The position numbers and the translations under genes were made by a program. This document shows, one piece after another, positions 1 through 9,850 of a stretch of 64,000 bases of DNA (position 1 is the first letter of the stretch; each line of letters opens with the position of its first letter). The stretch lies in NCBI RefSeq assembly GCF_004342175.1, contig NZ_SMAO01000007.1, positions 62,001 to 126,000 on the forward strand, given 5' to 3'. Below the pieces are notes generated by a model. The model saw only the letters and a list, made by a program, of their open reading frames with translations. It was not told where the DNA came from and made no database searches. This stretch comes from Thiobaca trueperi (GTDB taxonomy: Bacteria; Pseudomonadota; Gammaproteobacteria; Chromatiales; Chromatiaceae).

Positions 1-1
1 G

Positions 2-3000
2 GATCGGGAGGCGGCAACCCCGGAGGTCACCTTTACCGCCACCGATCTGAGCACGCGCAAGGCGGCCGAACGTCGGGTGCGCGAAAGCGAGCAGCGTCTG
101 CGGCTCGCCCAGGATGCCGGGCATATCGGGATCTGGGACTGGGATCTGCTGAACGATGAGGTTTACTGGTCGCCGGAGTGCGAGCGGCTCTATGGCGTGT
201 CTCCCGGCGGCTTGCGATGCGGGGCCGACTGGCGCGCCCTGGTCGAACCGGCGGATCTGGCGGGGATCGATGCCCAATGGGCAGGCGCTATCGCACGACA
301 CGAGCCGTTCGAGGTCGAGTACCGCGTGCGCCGCCCCGGCGGCGAGACGCGCTGTCTGGTCAGTCGGGGGCAGGCGCAGTACGACGCTGCCGGCGAGCCG
401 ATCCGGCTCTCCGGCGTCAACCTTGACATCACCGAGCGCAAACAGTTCGTCGAGGAGTTGGCCTTCGATGCCCGCCGCGCCGAAATGCTGCGAACCCTGC
501 CCATCCTGGCCGGCACCCTTGATGAGCGGGCCTTCATGCAGGCCGGGCAGGAGATGGCGGAGGATCTGACCGGGAGTCGTATCGCCTTCATCCATTTCGT
601 CAATGACGATGGCAAGACGCTGGAGCTCGTCACCTGGTCGCGCCGGACCCTGGAGTCCTACTGCCATGCGGTCTACGACAGCCATTATCCGGTCAGTCAG
701 GCCGGCATCTGGGCCGATGCACTGCGGTCGCGTAGCCCCGTCGTCTTCAATGACTACACGACCGCCGCCGAGCGGCGCGGCTTGCCGGAAGGACACGCCG
801 AGCTGCAACGACTCATCTCGATTCCGGTGATCGAGCATGGTGCCGTGGTGATGCTTGCCGGGGTCGGCAACAAGCCGAGCGACTACACGGAAAAGGACGT
901 CGAGGCCGTGCAACTGATCGCCAATCAGATCTGGAGCACGGTCCAGCGTCGCCGCACGCAGGCGCGGCTGCGGACCCTGGCGCTGGCCGTCGAGCAGAGT
1001 CCGGTCTCCGTCATGATCACCGATACCGAGGCGCGCATCGCCTATGTGAACCGCGCCTTCGAGCAGACGACGGGCTATGACCAGGACGACATCCTGAACC
1101 AGAACCCCCGTCTCCTCCAGTCCGGCCTCACCCCCCCGGAGACCTACCGGCAGTTGTGGGACACCCTGTGCCAGGGTCAGTCCTGGCACGGCGAGTTCGT
1201 CAACCGGCGCCGCAACGGCGAGGTCTATTGGGAGATCGCAGCGATTGCGCCCATTCATGCCGAGAGCGGCGAGACGACCCACTATGTGGCGGTCAAGGAG
1301 GACATCACCGAGAAACGGCGCCTGACTGAAGAGCTGGAGCGCCATCGTCACCATCTCGAAGAACTGGTCACGGCGCGCACCCTGGAGCTGGAGGAGGCGC
1401 GTGATCGGGCCGAACTGGCCACTCAGGCCAAGTCGGCCTTTCTCGCCAACACGAGCCACGAGATCCGCACCCCGATCAACGCCATCCTGGGGCTCTGTCA
1501 TCTGCTGCGCCGCGATGGACTCACGGCGGTCCAGCGGGCGCGACTCGACAAGCTCGATGGAGCGGCCCGTCATCTGCTCATTCTGCTCAACGATATTCTC
1601 GACCTGTCCAAGATCGAGGCCGGCAAGCTCCAGTTGATGACGGGCGATTTCGGGCTGGCCGATCTGTTCGAGGAGGTCCGCTCTCTGATCCTCGCCATGG
1701 CTGAGGGCAGGGGGCTCAGTGTCACGCTCGATCTCGATGACGCGCCGCGCTGGGTGCATGGGGACGCCACGCGGCTGCGTCAGGCGCTGCTCAATTACGC
1801 GGGCAATGCGGTCAAGTTCACGGAGCGGGGCGGGATCGTGCTGCGGGTACGTCTGCTGGGCGAGGACGCCGACGGGGTGAGACTGCGTTTCGAGGTGCAG
1901 GACAGCGGCATCGGCATCCCGGCGGAGGTGCTGCCACGGCTGTTCCAGGCATTCGAACAGGCGGATGTCTCGACGACGCGCACGCACGGCGGCACGGGTC
2001 TCGGGCTCGCCATCACGCAGCGGCTGGTGCATCTGATGGGCGGCGAGGTTGGCGTGGAGAGCGAACCTGGACGCGGCAGCACCTTCTGGCTCCAGGTGCG
2101 TCTCGCCCGCGCCCAGGCACCTGCGTCCCGGACACCGATACCGCCCGCCGATGTGGAGGCCTGGATTCGTGCGCACCATGCCGGCTGTCGGGTGCTGCTG
2201 GCGGAGGATCATCCCATCAACCGCGAGGTCGCATCGGATCTGCTCGGTGACCTGGGACTGGTCGTGGACGCCGCCGTGGACGGCGCCGAAGCCCTGGAGA
2301 AGGCGCGCAGCGGCGACTACGCACTGGTTCTGATGGATGTGCGGATGCCCAATCTGGATGGACTGGCGGCGACCCGCGCGATCCGTGCGCTGCCGGGGTG
2401 GGACCAGCGTCCCATCCTGGCGATGACGGCCAACGTCTTCGCCGAGGATCGTCAGGCCTGTCTGGAGGCCGGCATGAACGACTTTGTCGCCAAGCCGGTG
2501 GAGCCGGCGGCCCTCTGCGCGGCGCTGATGAAGTGGCTGCCGCCGCCCTGCGCGGCAGGGGTCGGAGAATCCCCGAGACCACTCAACGCCGCAGCGGCGG
2601 CGTCTCAGATCCAGTCTGAACCCGCCCTGATCCGGCTGGCGGCGCTGCCGGGTTTCGATCTGGCCCGGGGGCTCTCCATCGTCAACGGGAAATCGGGCAG
2701 GCTGCTCCAACTGGTGCGCCGTCTGGTCGCGACTCATCAGAATGACCCGGCGCGCATCGCCGCGCACCTGAAGGCGGGCGAGTCTGAAGCGGCAGGCCGG
2801 CTTGCACATGGCCTGAAGGGGGTCGCGGGCAACCTCGGCGCCATCGGGCTGGCGGCAGCAGCCACCCGTCTCGATACGGCACTGCGCGAGGCTGGGGGGC
2901 TGGATGCGCCGCTCGCAGAAACCTTGCTGAAGGAGATAGATCAGGCGTTTCAGGATCTGTCACCGATCCTGGCCGATCTCGGGCCGGAATCCGGTCAGCC

Positions 3001-3229
3001 CCTTGAACCGCCGACCGACACCGATGCGGCAGCGGCGGTCCTGCGCGAACTCACCAGATTGCTGTCAGATTCCAACCCGGCCGCTCTGGGTCTGTGTCAG
3101 GCGCATTCCAGGCTGCTCAGCGCGCTGTTCGGAGATCGCTATGCCCGACTGCATGGCTGTATCGAAGACTTCGACTTCGAGGCCGCACTCGCTATGCTGC
3201 GGGCCGAGCGATCAACGCCGGAAGGGTAG
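2..3229 (+). CDS. Hybrid sensor histidine kinase (PAS-GAF-PAS-HisKA-HATPase-REC-HPt), 5' end outside window
   Basis: A multi-step phosphorelay kinase. The frame is open to the window edge and the upstream codons already read as the end of a PAS domain, so the GTG at 77 is not the true start and the protein is N-terminally incomplete here. Counting from that GTG, I see a PAS domain (about 1-120), a GAF-like domain (about 130-300), a second PAS (about 300-430), HisKA with the H-box SHEIRTP (His about 461), an HATPase domain with GTGLGLAI, a receiver with LMDVRMP (Asp about 754) and an HPt domain with LAHGLKG (His about 911). No transmembrane segment is visible in the part present, so this portion looks cytosolic. 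The signal and the output regulator cannot be told from the sequence. Confidence 0.95.
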   Translation, partial: DREAATPEVTFTATDLSTRKAAERRVRESEQRLRLAQDAGHIGIWDWDLLNDEVYWSPECERLYGVSPGGLRCGADWRALVEPADLAGIDAQWAGAIARHEPFEVEYRVRRPGGETRCLVSRGQAQYDAAGEPIRLSGVNLDITERKQFVEELAFDARRAEMLRTLPILAGTLDERAFMQAGQEMAEDLTGSRIAFIHFVNDDGKTLELVTWSRRTLESYCHAVYDSHYPVSQAGIWADALRSRSPVVFNDYTTAAERRGLPEGHAELQRLISIPVIEHGAVVMLAGVGNKPSDYTEKDVEAVQLIANQIWSTVQRRRTQARLRTLALAVEQSPVSVMITDTEARIAYVNRAFEQTTGYDQDDILNQNPRLLQSGLTPPETYRQLWDTLCQGQSWHGEFVNRRRNGEVYWEIAAIAPIHAESGETTHYVAVKEDITEKRRLTEELERHRHHLEELVTARTLELEEARDRAELATQAKSAFLANTSHEIRTPINAILGLCHLLRRDGLTAVQRARLDKLDGAARHLLILLNDILDLSKIEAGKLQLMTGDFGLADLFEEVRSLILAMAEGRGLSVTLDLDDAPRWVHGDATRLRQALLNYAGNAVKFTERGGIVLRVRLLGEDADGVRLRFEVQDSGIGIPAEVLPRLFQAFEQADVSTTRTHGGTGLGLAITQRLVHLMGGEVGVESEPGRGSTFWLQVRLARAQAPASRTPIPPADVEAWIRAHHAGCRVLLAEDHPINREVASDLLGDLGLVVDAAVDGAEALEKARSGDYALVLMDVRMPNLDGLAATRAIRALPGWDQRPILAMTANVFAEDRQACLEAGMNDFVAKPVEPAALCAALMKWLPPPCAAGVGESPRPLNAAAAASQIQSEPALIRLAALPGFDLARGLSIVNGKSGRLLQLVRRLVATHQNDPARIAAHLKAGESEAAGRLAHGLKGVAGNLGAIGLAAAATRLDTALREAGGLDAPLAETLLKEIDQAFQDLSPILADLGPESGQPLEPPTDTDAAAAVLRELTRLLSDSNPAALGLCQAHSRLLSALFGDRYARLHGCIEDFDFEAALAMLRAERSTPEG

Positions 3230-3237
3230 CAACGTGT

Positions 3238-3322
3238 TAAACCGCGTCCAGGGCGATATGCGTAATTTCCAGTTTGTGTTTGGCTTTGGGGATATCAGCA
3301 GCCTCAGTGGCGACGCGGTTTA
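3238..3322 (+). repeat. Palindromic element type A (copy 1), first half of an A-B doublet
   Basis: An 85 bp unit bounded by inverted termini TAAACCGCGTC and GACGCGGTTTA. Its interior closely matches the reverse complement of 22057-22141 and more loosely 25916-25998. It begins 8 bp after the kinase stop codon and is followed, after 23 AT-rich bases, by element B. Confidence 0.9.
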
Positions 3323-3345
3323 AAGTTTCATCTTTTTGAATATCC

Positions 3346-3431
3346 TAAACCGCGCCAGCTCATACAGTTGTCGATGCTGTCAAGGTCCGATCCAAACCAA
3401 AAACATCACATATCGCACGGGGCGCGGTTTA
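3346..3431 (+). repeat. Palindromic element type B (copy 1), second half of an A-B doublet
   Basis: An 86 bp unit with termini TAAACCGCGCC and GGCGCGGTTTA. Its right half, with a conserved core CATCACATATCGCACGGGGC, matches the copies at 9765 and 26021 and the reverse of 21949. It lies directly upstream of cobK and probably in its 5' leader. Confidence 0.9.
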
Positions 3432-3445
3432 GAACTGGACGGAAC

Positions 3446-4210
3446 ATGAAAACGAGCATTCTCATTCTCGGCGGTATCACCGAGGCTTACACCCTGGCCG
3501 AGACGCTCGCGGCGAGGGCGGATCTGCGGGTCGTGAATTCACTCGCGGGACGCACCAGCAATCCCCGTCTGCCGGTGGGCGAGACGCGCATCGGCGGTTT
3601 CGGCGGGGTCGCGGGTCTGACGGCCTATCTGCGCGAGCAGTCAATACACGCAGTCATCGACGCCACGCATCCCTTTGCCTCCCGCATGGGCTGGAACGCC
3701 TTCGCGGGCTGCTGTGCCACTGCGGTGCCGCTGCTGCGGCTGGAGCGTCCCGGCTGGACCGCCGTGCCGGGGGATTGCTGGGAGCCGGTGTCGGATTGGG
3801 AACAGGCCGTGGCGACCCTGCGGGCGGGCGGATCGCGCCGGGTGCTGCTGGCGGTCGGGCGTCAGGAACTGGCACCCTTCGTCGGGCTTGATGACATCTG
3901 GTTTCTCATTCGCGCGGTCACGCCACCCGACCCCATGCCACCCTTGAGCGCCTTCCATCTGCTGCTCTCGCGCGGTCCTTTCGATCTGGAGAGTGAGCGG
4001 GCGCTGCTCGCTGACCAGATGATCGACACCATCGTCTGCAAGAACAGTGGCGGGGAGGCGACCACCGCCAAGCTGGTCGCCGCGCGCGAGCGGGGGATTC
4101 GGGTCATCATGCACGAGCGTCCGCAACGGCCAGCCCTGCCCGCAGCGGCGACGGTTGAGGATGCAGTGAGATGGCTGGACGAGGCGCTGGTCCGCGCGCG
4201 AGCGGGTTGA
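3446..4210 (+). CDS. cobK: Precorrin-6A reductase
   Basis: Reduces (cobalt-)precorrin-6A to precorrin-6B with NADPH in corrin ring synthesis, in the cytoplasm. The 254-residue product starts with an ILILGGITEA nucleotide-binding motif and carries ATHPFASRMGWNA and VCKNSGG, all typical of the CobK/CbiJ family, whose usual length is about 250. The frame stays open upstream to 3368, but that stretch is repeat element B, so I chose the ATG at 3446, preceded by a GGA-rich site. The stop codon lies in TTGAACCGCG, a near copy of the repeat terminus. The gene is separated from the other cob genes by the DUF3604 trio. Confidence 0.93.
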   Translation: MKTSILILGGITEAYTLAETLAARADLRVVNSLAGRTSNPRLPVGETRIGGFGGVAGLTAYLREQSIHAVIDATHPFASRMGWNAFAGCCATAVPLLRLERPGWTAVPGDCWEPVSDWEQAVATLRAGGSRRVLLAVGRQELAPFVGLDDIWFLIRAVTPPDPMPPLSAFHLLLSRGPFDLESERALLADQMIDTIVCKNSGGEATTAKLVAARERGIRVIMHERPQRPALPAAATVEDAVRWLDEALVRARAG

Positions 4211-4397
4211 ACCGCGTTGCCGCACAGAGTCGATTCGAAGCGATCCGCTCCGAAAAGAAAAAGCATCTATGTGTGTTGCCGTACCGAGCACCTTCAGTTC
4301 TGGCTGTAGTGTTTTCAGACAGCGATGGAAACAGCATTCCATGCTCCGCGCATGGCGCTATACGGCCATGGTCTAGATGCCATCTCAGGAGATTCTT

Positions 4398-4583
4398 ATG
4401 AATAAAGTGAACAAGGATCAGGTCAAAGGCCGCTATAAAGAAGCGAAGGGCCGAGTGAAGGAGGTCGCCGGTCAGGCTGTGGGGAAGAAGGGTTTGGAAC
4501 ACCGGGGCAAGACCCAGAAGGACGCCGGCAAAGCCCAGGCTGATAGGGGCGATGTGACGGCGGATCGCCCGAAGGGCAGCTAG
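4398..4583 (+). CDS. CsbD-like small stress protein (UPF0337)
   Basis: A 61-residue hydrophilic, lysine-rich protein. The motif DQVKGRYKEAKGRVKEVAG is the CsbD family signature. Family members are small general-stress proteins of unknown biochemical role, often induced by osmotic or stationary-phase stress. I start at ATG 4398 because CAGGAGATT lies 5-12 bases upstream; an earlier ATG at 4377 would add seven residues that are not family-like. It stands alone, with no operon partner. Confidence 0.9.
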   Translation: MNKVNKDQVKGRYKEAKGRVKEVAGQAVGKKGLEHRGKTQKDAGKAQADRGDVTADRPKGS

Positions 4584-4722
4584 AAAAACGACTGTCGTTT
4601 CACCGGACAACCAAATCCAGACAGATCGGCTGGCCTGCTGCCGAGCAGCAACGAGTGACCAGCTATTCCTAACCAGGCCTTTAGCGCGCCGTAGCGATCC
4701 TGGCCCTCTCGGAGATCCAACG

Positions 4723-4830
4723 ATGACACACCAAACCCGAACGCTTCGGTTGGTCCCGGATGAGTTCAATGCAGGGCAGCAGGCACGGATGCAGGGGCGG
4801 ATGGGGATGGGGCCTGGTCCGGGCAAGTAA
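4723..4830 (+). CDS. Possible small ORF, 35 residues
   Basis: ATG preceded by GGAGATCCAACG. The product has a charged N-terminal half and a Met/Gly/Pro-rich tail (QGRMGMGPGPGK). No family is recognised. The ribosome binding site is the only positive evidence, so this may be chance. Confidence 0.3.
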   Translation: MTHQTRTLRLVPDEFNAGQQARMQGRMGMGPGPGK

Positions 4831-4863
4831 TCCGGGAAGGATCCAGGTCCGATGGCAGTAGAA

Positions 4864-4896
4864 CCCGAACGCTGATCAAGACGGACAGCGTTCGGG
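4864..4896. repeat. Inverted repeat, 11 bp arms
   Basis: CCCGAACGCTG and CAGCGTTCGGG form a perfect stem with an 11-base loop. No T-run follows, so it is not a classical terminator. It lies in the 633-base gap between the CsbD gene and the DUF3604 gene. Confidence 0.6.
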
Positions 4897-4966
4897 CAGA
4901 ACCGCCGCGCGAATCGGCTCCAGGCCTGCGATCCATCGCGACCGTCAGACGCACCGCCAAAGATCA

Positions 4967-5092
4967 ACGATTGCCAACTTCACCCTGGGGCTGGTGGCCC
5001 TGCATTTGGCCGGCGTGCTGTTTTCCAGCCTGGCACATCGGGAAAACCTGATCGGCTCCATGATCACCGGCTTCAAACGGAAAGCAGACTGA
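4967..5092 (+). pseudogene. C-terminal remnant of a cytochrome b561-type membrane protein
   Basis: Forty-one codons ending in TGA read as one hydrophobic helix followed by [15 protein letters not shown]. This is the characteristic last helix and tail of bacterial cytochrome b561 (HRENLVRAMITGxKR is the form I recall from the family). Nothing upstream in this frame continues the protein and there is no plausible start. I read it as a 3' fragment of a deleted gene. Confidence 0.65.
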
Positions 5093-5216
5093 AGAGCCCA
5101 GATGTTGCTATCGTTAGAGCCGCGTCCCGCCTGGGGAGTGGCCCTGAGCCAGACCACGCTTTTCCGGTGCGTCCGACTGTTGAGTCGGTTCTTGAGAATC
5201 AGACGAAGAGGCGAGC

Positions 5217-7745
5217 ATGAGATCAACCTCGTTCAAAGCCGGCGTCCTGGGGACACTACTGGCCCTGCTGGTTCCGACTGGAGAGGCCTTTGCCAATCCG
5301 CCATTCGAACGAACCGAAGCACGTGAGCGGTGCACCAGCTTCGTGGCGACCAAGCAACCCTTCTTTGGGGAAACTCATCTGCATACGGCGTACTCTTTCG
5401 ACGCCGTCGCACTCGATACGCGCAACACCCCGGCGGATGCCTATTGGTACGCGAAGGGTGGGCGGGTCGGCCTGCCGCCCTGGGCTGACACCCGCACCGC
5501 AGAGGACATTCCGCCGCTCAGTCAGCCCACGCTGGTCACCGAGCATCCCTACTGCATGCCCGGCGAGCACTGCCAGTTCATGGCTACCCGCACCATCCAG
5601 TTCCCCGAGGGACGCGCCCTCGACTTCGCGGCGATCACCGATCACGCGGAGCAGTTCGGCGAGTCGAACATCTGCACCTTCGAGGCCACTCAAACCTGCA
5701 CGAGCGACAGCGACTGCAATCCGGTCGTCACCGGGCAAGCGTGTTCCTCGGACAGCCTGTGCCGTCCGAGCGGCTATGACAGCGCCACCTGCATCGCTGC
5801 CCGAGATGAATTCTCGCGCATTCGTCAGGGGGCTGTGGCCAGCGTCATGGCCGGATTCGAAAACGTCAGTCAGAATCCGTCACGCCCGCCGTTCTGCGGC
5901 CCGGACGGGTCGCTCTGTACGCGCCAGGCCAAGTTGGTCTGGGACCGGATTCGCGCCGACGCGGAGGAGGCTTATGATCGGACCTCCGCCTGTACCTTCA
6001 CGTCGTTCGTCGCCTATGAGTACACGGCGATGGCAGCCAACGGTCGGTGCGCGGACGCTTTGGCGTTACCCTGTTGGGACGCGGCCCAGAACAACGCCCA
6101 CCCTGACGTACCCGACAGCTCGGCGCCATCTGCGGATTGTCCAAGCGGCGCGGCCTGCATCATGAACTTCACGGGTAACTCCGGCGCCGACAACCTGCAC
6201 CGCAACGTGATCTTTCGCAACGATGACGTGCTCGACCAGCCGATCAGCAACGTCGAGCGTCCCCTTGGGTGCGGCTTCGGCGCGGCCTGCACCTCCACAC
6301 CGGACTGGCCGGTGGCGTCGCCAGCGGTGATGCTCCAGACGTTGAAGGACGCCTGCATCGACAACCCGGCGAAGCCACGCTGCGATGTCCTCACCATCCC
6401 GCACAATCCGAATATGAGCCGCGGCAGTCTCTTCATTCTCCCCGACAATACGTCCGACGGGCTGACGGAGGCCAAACTGCGTCACCAACTGGAGCCGCTG
6501 GTCGAGATCATGCAGATCAAGGGGCAGTCGGAATGCCGCTACAACGCCAGGACCGGGATGGCATGGACGAATCCGCCCGACGAACTGTGCGATTTCGAGA
6601 ACCAGGGCTGGGCACGGCTGGGCGGGTCGGCGGACGGCTATCTCACCGACGCGATGCAGACCACCGACAGCATTCCGCCACGCAGTTACGTGCGCAACAC
6701 GCTCGCGAACGGCATCGCCTATGCCGCCCGGAACGGCGTCAATCCGTTCCAGCTCGGCTTCGTCGGCGCCCTCGACAACCACAACGGCACGCCCGGACAG
6801 ACGGACGCCCAGCAATATGCGAAGAGCGGCGCGCACGGCATTCAAAGCTTCGCGACCTCCGCCGAGGCACTGAACGAGCGATTCTTTCTCGGCCTGGAGA
6901 CCAACGCGGGCGGTCTGGCCGTCGTCTGGGCCGAGGAAAATTCGCGCGATGCGATCTTCACCGCCCTCAAGAACCGCGAAACCTATGCCACCAGCGGCAC
7001 CCGCCCGATCGTGCGTGTCTTCGGCGGCTTCGGGTTGCCGGCGGACATCTGCACGCGGGGCGACTTCGCCGCGCGCGGCTATGCCAACGGTGTGCCCATG
7101 GGCGGTACACTGCGTGGCACCTCAGGTGGCCAGGCCCCGCGCTTCGCCATCAGCGCGCTCATGGACCCCGGCTGGTCGGGCCATCCCGGCACGCCATTGC
7201 AGCGGGCGCAGATCGTCAAGGGCTGGGTGGACGCCGCCGGTCAAACGCACGAAGCGGTCTATGACGTTGCTGGCGCGGGCGACGTGCAGAACGTCGATGA
7301 CATGGTCGACCTGCGCACCTGCCAGCCGAAAGGCGTCGGATTGACGGACTTCTGCACCCTGTGGACGGATCCAGGTTTCGATCCCGCCCTGCACGCCTTC
7401 TATTACGTCCGCGTCCTCGAAAACCCGAGCTGCCGCTGGAATCAGTATTACTGCAACGCGCGCGGCGTCGATTGCAGCCAGCACATGGGCACCTGTCGCG
7501 GCGAAGGTTCGTCGTTCGATGGGCTGGGCTGCGATAGCGAAACCGACTGCGGCGATGCGGTCTGTACCCTGCCGGACAGTTACGAGGAGTACGAATACAC
7601 CCAGTGCTGTAGCGGCATCGTGCCGCAGACCGTTCAGCAGCGCGCCTGGACCTCGCCGATCTGGTATGTCCCGGCCCGCCGCCGGCCACCGACCCCGTCT
7701 CGCGACCTGAGCGCGCGGGCGGGAAGTCAGGCTGCCGCCGAGTGA
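5217..7745 (+). CDS. DUF3604 domain protein, exported
   Basis: An 842-residue protein with an N-terminal signal peptide (cleavage likely after GEAFA) followed by a DUF3604 body. Recognisable segments are FFGETHLHTAYSFDA near residue 45 and DFAAITDHAEQFGE near 140, which resemble metal-binding histidine motifs of PHP-type hydrolases. The real activity is unknown. It is rich in cysteine (for example CTSDSDCNP, CDSETDCGD), fitting a periplasmic or secreted protein with disulfides. The start at 5217 has AGAGGCGAGC just upstream. Its TGA overlaps the GTG of the next gene, so the three genes at 5217-9756 look like one operon. Confidence 0.88.
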   Translation: MRSTSFKAGVLGTLLALLVPTGEAFANPPFERTEARERCTSFVATKQPFFGETHLHTAYSFDAVALDTRNTPADAYWYAKGGRVGLPPWADTRTAEDIPPLSQPTLVTEHPYCMPGEHCQFMATRTIQFPEGRALDFAAITDHAEQFGESNICTFEATQTCTSDSDCNPVVTGQACSSDSLCRPSGYDSATCIAARDEFSRIRQGAVASVMAGFENVSQNPSRPPFCGPDGSLCTRQAKLVWDRIRADAEEAYDRTSACTFTSFVAYEYTAMAANGRCADALALPCWDAAQNNAHPDVPDSSAPSADCPSGAACIMNFTGNSGADNLHRNVIFRNDDVLDQPISNVERPLGCGFGAACTSTPDWPVASPAVMLQTLKDACIDNPAKPRCDVLTIPHNPNMSRGSLFILPDNTSDGLTEAKLRHQLEPLVEIMQIKGQSECRYNARTGMAWTNPPDELCDFENQGWARLGGSADGYLTDAMQTTDSIPPRSYVRNTLANGIAYAARNGVNPFQLGFVGALDNHNGTPGQTDAQQYAKSGAHGIQSFATSAEALNERFFLGLETNAGGLAVVWAEENSRDAIFTALKNRETYATSGTRPIVRVFGGFGLPADICTRGDFAARGYANGVPMGGTLRGTSGGQAPRFAISALMDPGWSGHPGTPLQRAQIVKGWVDAAGQTHEAVYDVAGAGDVQNVDDMVDLRTCQPKGVGLTDFCTLWTDPGFDPALHAFYYVRVLENPSCRWNQYYCNARGVDCSQHMGTCRGEGSSFDGLGCDSETDCGDAVCTLPDSYEEYEYTQCCSGIVPQTVQQRAWTSPIWYVPARRRPPTPSRDLSARAGSQAAAE

Positions 7746-8764
7746 ATGAGCCTCTGAGGTGGCAGTGGCTCCGGCACCCGGTCCTGCATTTCGTCCTCAT
7801 CGGGGTGATCCTTTACGGAGCGAGCCTGCTGTGGAGTCCATCCGTGCCCGAGCAGCCACCGGCGCAGCGCGAACCGGTCGTCATCTCGGCGGCACGCATC
7901 GAGACGATGCAGACGGACTTCGCTCGACGCTGGGGGACGCGGCCCACGCCGGAACAGCTCTCGGCCTTGATCGCGCAAGCGGTCGATGAGGAGCTGCTTT
8001 ATCGCGAGGCGCGACTGCTCGCGCTCGATTTCGAGGACAGCAGCGTACGACGCCGGCTCGTCGAGAAGATGCGCGCCGTGAGCGATCGTCCCGGGCGCAG
8101 CCCCGACGAACTGGTGCGCGAGGCCCATGCGCTCGGACTCGACGACGACATCGTGGTCCGTCGCCTGCTGATGGAGAAGATGCGTCTCGTCCTGGCGCAG
8201 GATCCGATGGCGCCCCCGCTGACCGAAACGGACTTGCGTGACTATCTCCACCGACACCGCGACCGCTTCGAGCAGCCGGACGAGCTGACGTTCTCGCACA
8301 TCTTCTTGAGCAAAAGCGCACATGGCGCGGACCTTGAGGGAGACGCGCAGAGGATGCTGGCACAACTGCGCGCACGATCGACACCCCTGTCTGTCGCCCT
8401 CGAATGGTCGGACCCGTTCCTCCTGGGTCAGCAGATCCGCGCCTATTCCCAGAACCGCCTCACGGCCCGATTCGGCAAGTCCTTCGCCGAGCAGGTTTTT
8501 ACCCTGCAACCTGGGAACTGGTCGCCCCCCATTGCCTCGCCTTACGGCCTGCACCTTGTGTGGGTCGAGGAGAAGACCGCACCTCGTCTGCCCGAGCTCG
8601 CGACGGTCTGGCGGCAGGTCGCGGAAGGTGCGCAGAAAGAGCGTGCGGACGCGCAGTTGGCACAGGGTATGGCAGCGTTACGCAAGCGATACGAGATTCG
8701 TATCGACGGGCGCACCGATCCGTCCGCGCGCGATGCGGCGCTGACATCGCCACCACGACCATGA
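7742..8764 (+). CDS. Membrane-anchored parvulin-type peptidyl-prolyl isomerase
   Basis: A 340-residue protein with one N-terminal transmembrane helix (about residues 12-31), a helical SurA/PpiD-like middle region, and a rotamase domain from about 185 to 290 containing LTFSHIFLS and the conserved LQPGNWSPPIASPYGLHLV. It probably faces the periplasm and helps fold exported proteins. The start is a GTG overlapping the previous stop (GTGA), and its stop overlaps the next ATG (ATGA). This coupling suggests it serves the products of its neighbours. I recall the same neighbour set in other proteobacteria but cannot verify it here. Confidence 0.88.
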   Translation: MNEPLRWQWLRHPVLHFVLIGVILYGASLLWSPSVPEQPPAQREPVVISAARIETMQTDFARRWGTRPTPEQLSALIAQAVDEELLYREARLLALDFEDSSVRRRLVEKMRAVSDRPGRSPDELVREAHALGLDDDIVVRRLLMEKMRLVLAQDPMAPPLTETDLRDYLHRHRDRFEQPDELTFSHIFLSKSAHGADLEGDAQRMLAQLRARSTPLSVALEWSDPFLLGQQIRAYSQNRLTARFGKSFAEQVFTLQPGNWSPPIASPYGLHLVWVEEKTAPRLPELATVWRQVAEGAQKERADAQLAQGMAALRKRYEIRIDGRTDPSARDAALTSPPRP

Positions 8765-9756
8765 CCCCGCTGCGCGTACTCCTCGCGCTGACCCTCATGT
8801 GGACCTTGGGCGCGGCCTCGACCGTCCTGGCGCATCCGCTCGACCCGGCGCTGCTGGAAATCCGTGAGTCACCGACGGGTACCCTGGACGTATTGTGGCG
8901 GTGGCCGGCGTCGCAAACCGCCGGCGGTTCGCTAGAGGCGATCCTCCCGGACGCATGCAAGCCCCTGTCCGCGCCCGAGATCAGCCATTCGGGTCCGCGG
9001 GTGACGCGGCGTTGGCGTGCGCAATGCGGTGAGGGCAGCCTGGTGGGCGAACGTATCGGCGTCGCTGGCCTGCGTGAACGACAGACCGATGCCTTGCTGC
9101 GTCTTCACCTGGCTGACGGGCGCTTGATTCAGGCGGTGCTGCGCGGCGACGCCCCAGCGGTGACGGTTCCTGATCGCTCCGGTCGCTTCGACGTGCTGCG
9201 TGACTATGTCCGGCTCGGCTTCGGACACATCCTGAGTGGTCCCGATCACCTACTGTTCGTGCTCGGGCTCGTACTGCTCGTGCAGGGCTGGCGACGGCTC
9301 ATCTGGACCGTCACCGCCTTCACCGCCGGGCACAGCGTCACGCTCGCGCTCGCCGTGCTCGGTGTGGTGACCATTCCCTCGCAACCGGTCGAGATCCTGA
9401 TTGCCTTGACCATCCTTGTCGTCGCCGTTGAGCTGACCAGCGGCGAGCGCGAGACCTGGATCCAGCGGTTTCCGTGGGCCATGGCATTCACGTTCGGACT
9501 CCTGCATGGACTCGGTTTCGCGGGCGCACTGACGGAGGTCGGGCTGCCGGGAGACGAGGTGCCCCTGGCGCTGTTCGCCTTCAACGTCGGCATCGAACTC
9601 GGCCAGCTTCTTTGTGTCGTGGCAATCCTGGCGGTCAGGATCAGTCTGGTCAGGGCGCCAGTGTGCTGGCCAACCTCCGCCGCGCGATTTCCCGCATACG
9701 TCATTGGCTCGCTGGCGGTCTTCTGGGTGATTGAACGCACGGCGGCAATGTTCTGA
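8761..9756 (+). CDS. HupE/UreJ family membrane protein
   Basis: A 331-residue protein: signal peptide (MTPLRVLLALTL.. to VLAHP), an extracytoplasmic domain to about residue 155, then a HupE/UreJ_2-type block of about six hydrophobic helices. The block opens with the family motif FGHILSGPDHLLFVLGL and includes TAFTAGHSVTLALA and FGLLHGLGFA. The histidines in these motifs suggest metal (nickel or cobalt) transport, as proposed for HupE/UreJ, but the substrate is not shown. An in-frame upstream extension lies inside the PPIase gene; I chose the ATG that overlaps the PPIase stop. A cobalt role would fit the cob genes that follow, but that is only inference. Confidence 0.85.
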   Translation: MTPLRVLLALTLMWTLGAASTVLAHPLDPALLEIRESPTGTLDVLWRWPASQTAGGSLEAILPDACKPLSAPEISHSGPRVTRRWRAQCGEGSLVGERIGVAGLRERQTDALLRLHLADGRLIQAVLRGDAPAVTVPDRSGRFDVLRDYVRLGFGHILSGPDHLLFVLGLVLLVQGWRRLIWTVTAFTAGHSVTLALAVLGVVTIPSQPVEILIALTILVVAVELTSGERETWIQRFPWAMAFTFGLLHGLGFAGALTEVGLPGDEVPLALFAFNVGIELGQLLCVVAILAVRISLVRAPVCWPTSAARFPAYVIGSLAVFWVIERTAAMF

Positions 9757-9764
9757 GCCGCTCT

Positions 9765-9850
9765 TAAACCGCGCCCGCTCCGACAATCCTTGAGTCTACC
9801 GGGGCCGATCTGATCCAAAAAACATCGCATACCGCACGGGGCGCGGTTTA
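9765..9850 (+). repeat. Palindromic element type B, solitary copy
   Basis: An 86 bp element bounded by TAAACCGCGCC and GGCGCGGTTTA, sharing GCATACCGC and CTCCGACAATCC with other B copies. No A partner is adjacent. Its right terminus supplies the TAA stop of cobJ on the minus strand. Confidence 0.9.

Noticed and set aside
3368-3445. Upstream start for cobK
   Set aside because: The added codons are repeat element B sequence, not part of the CobK family.
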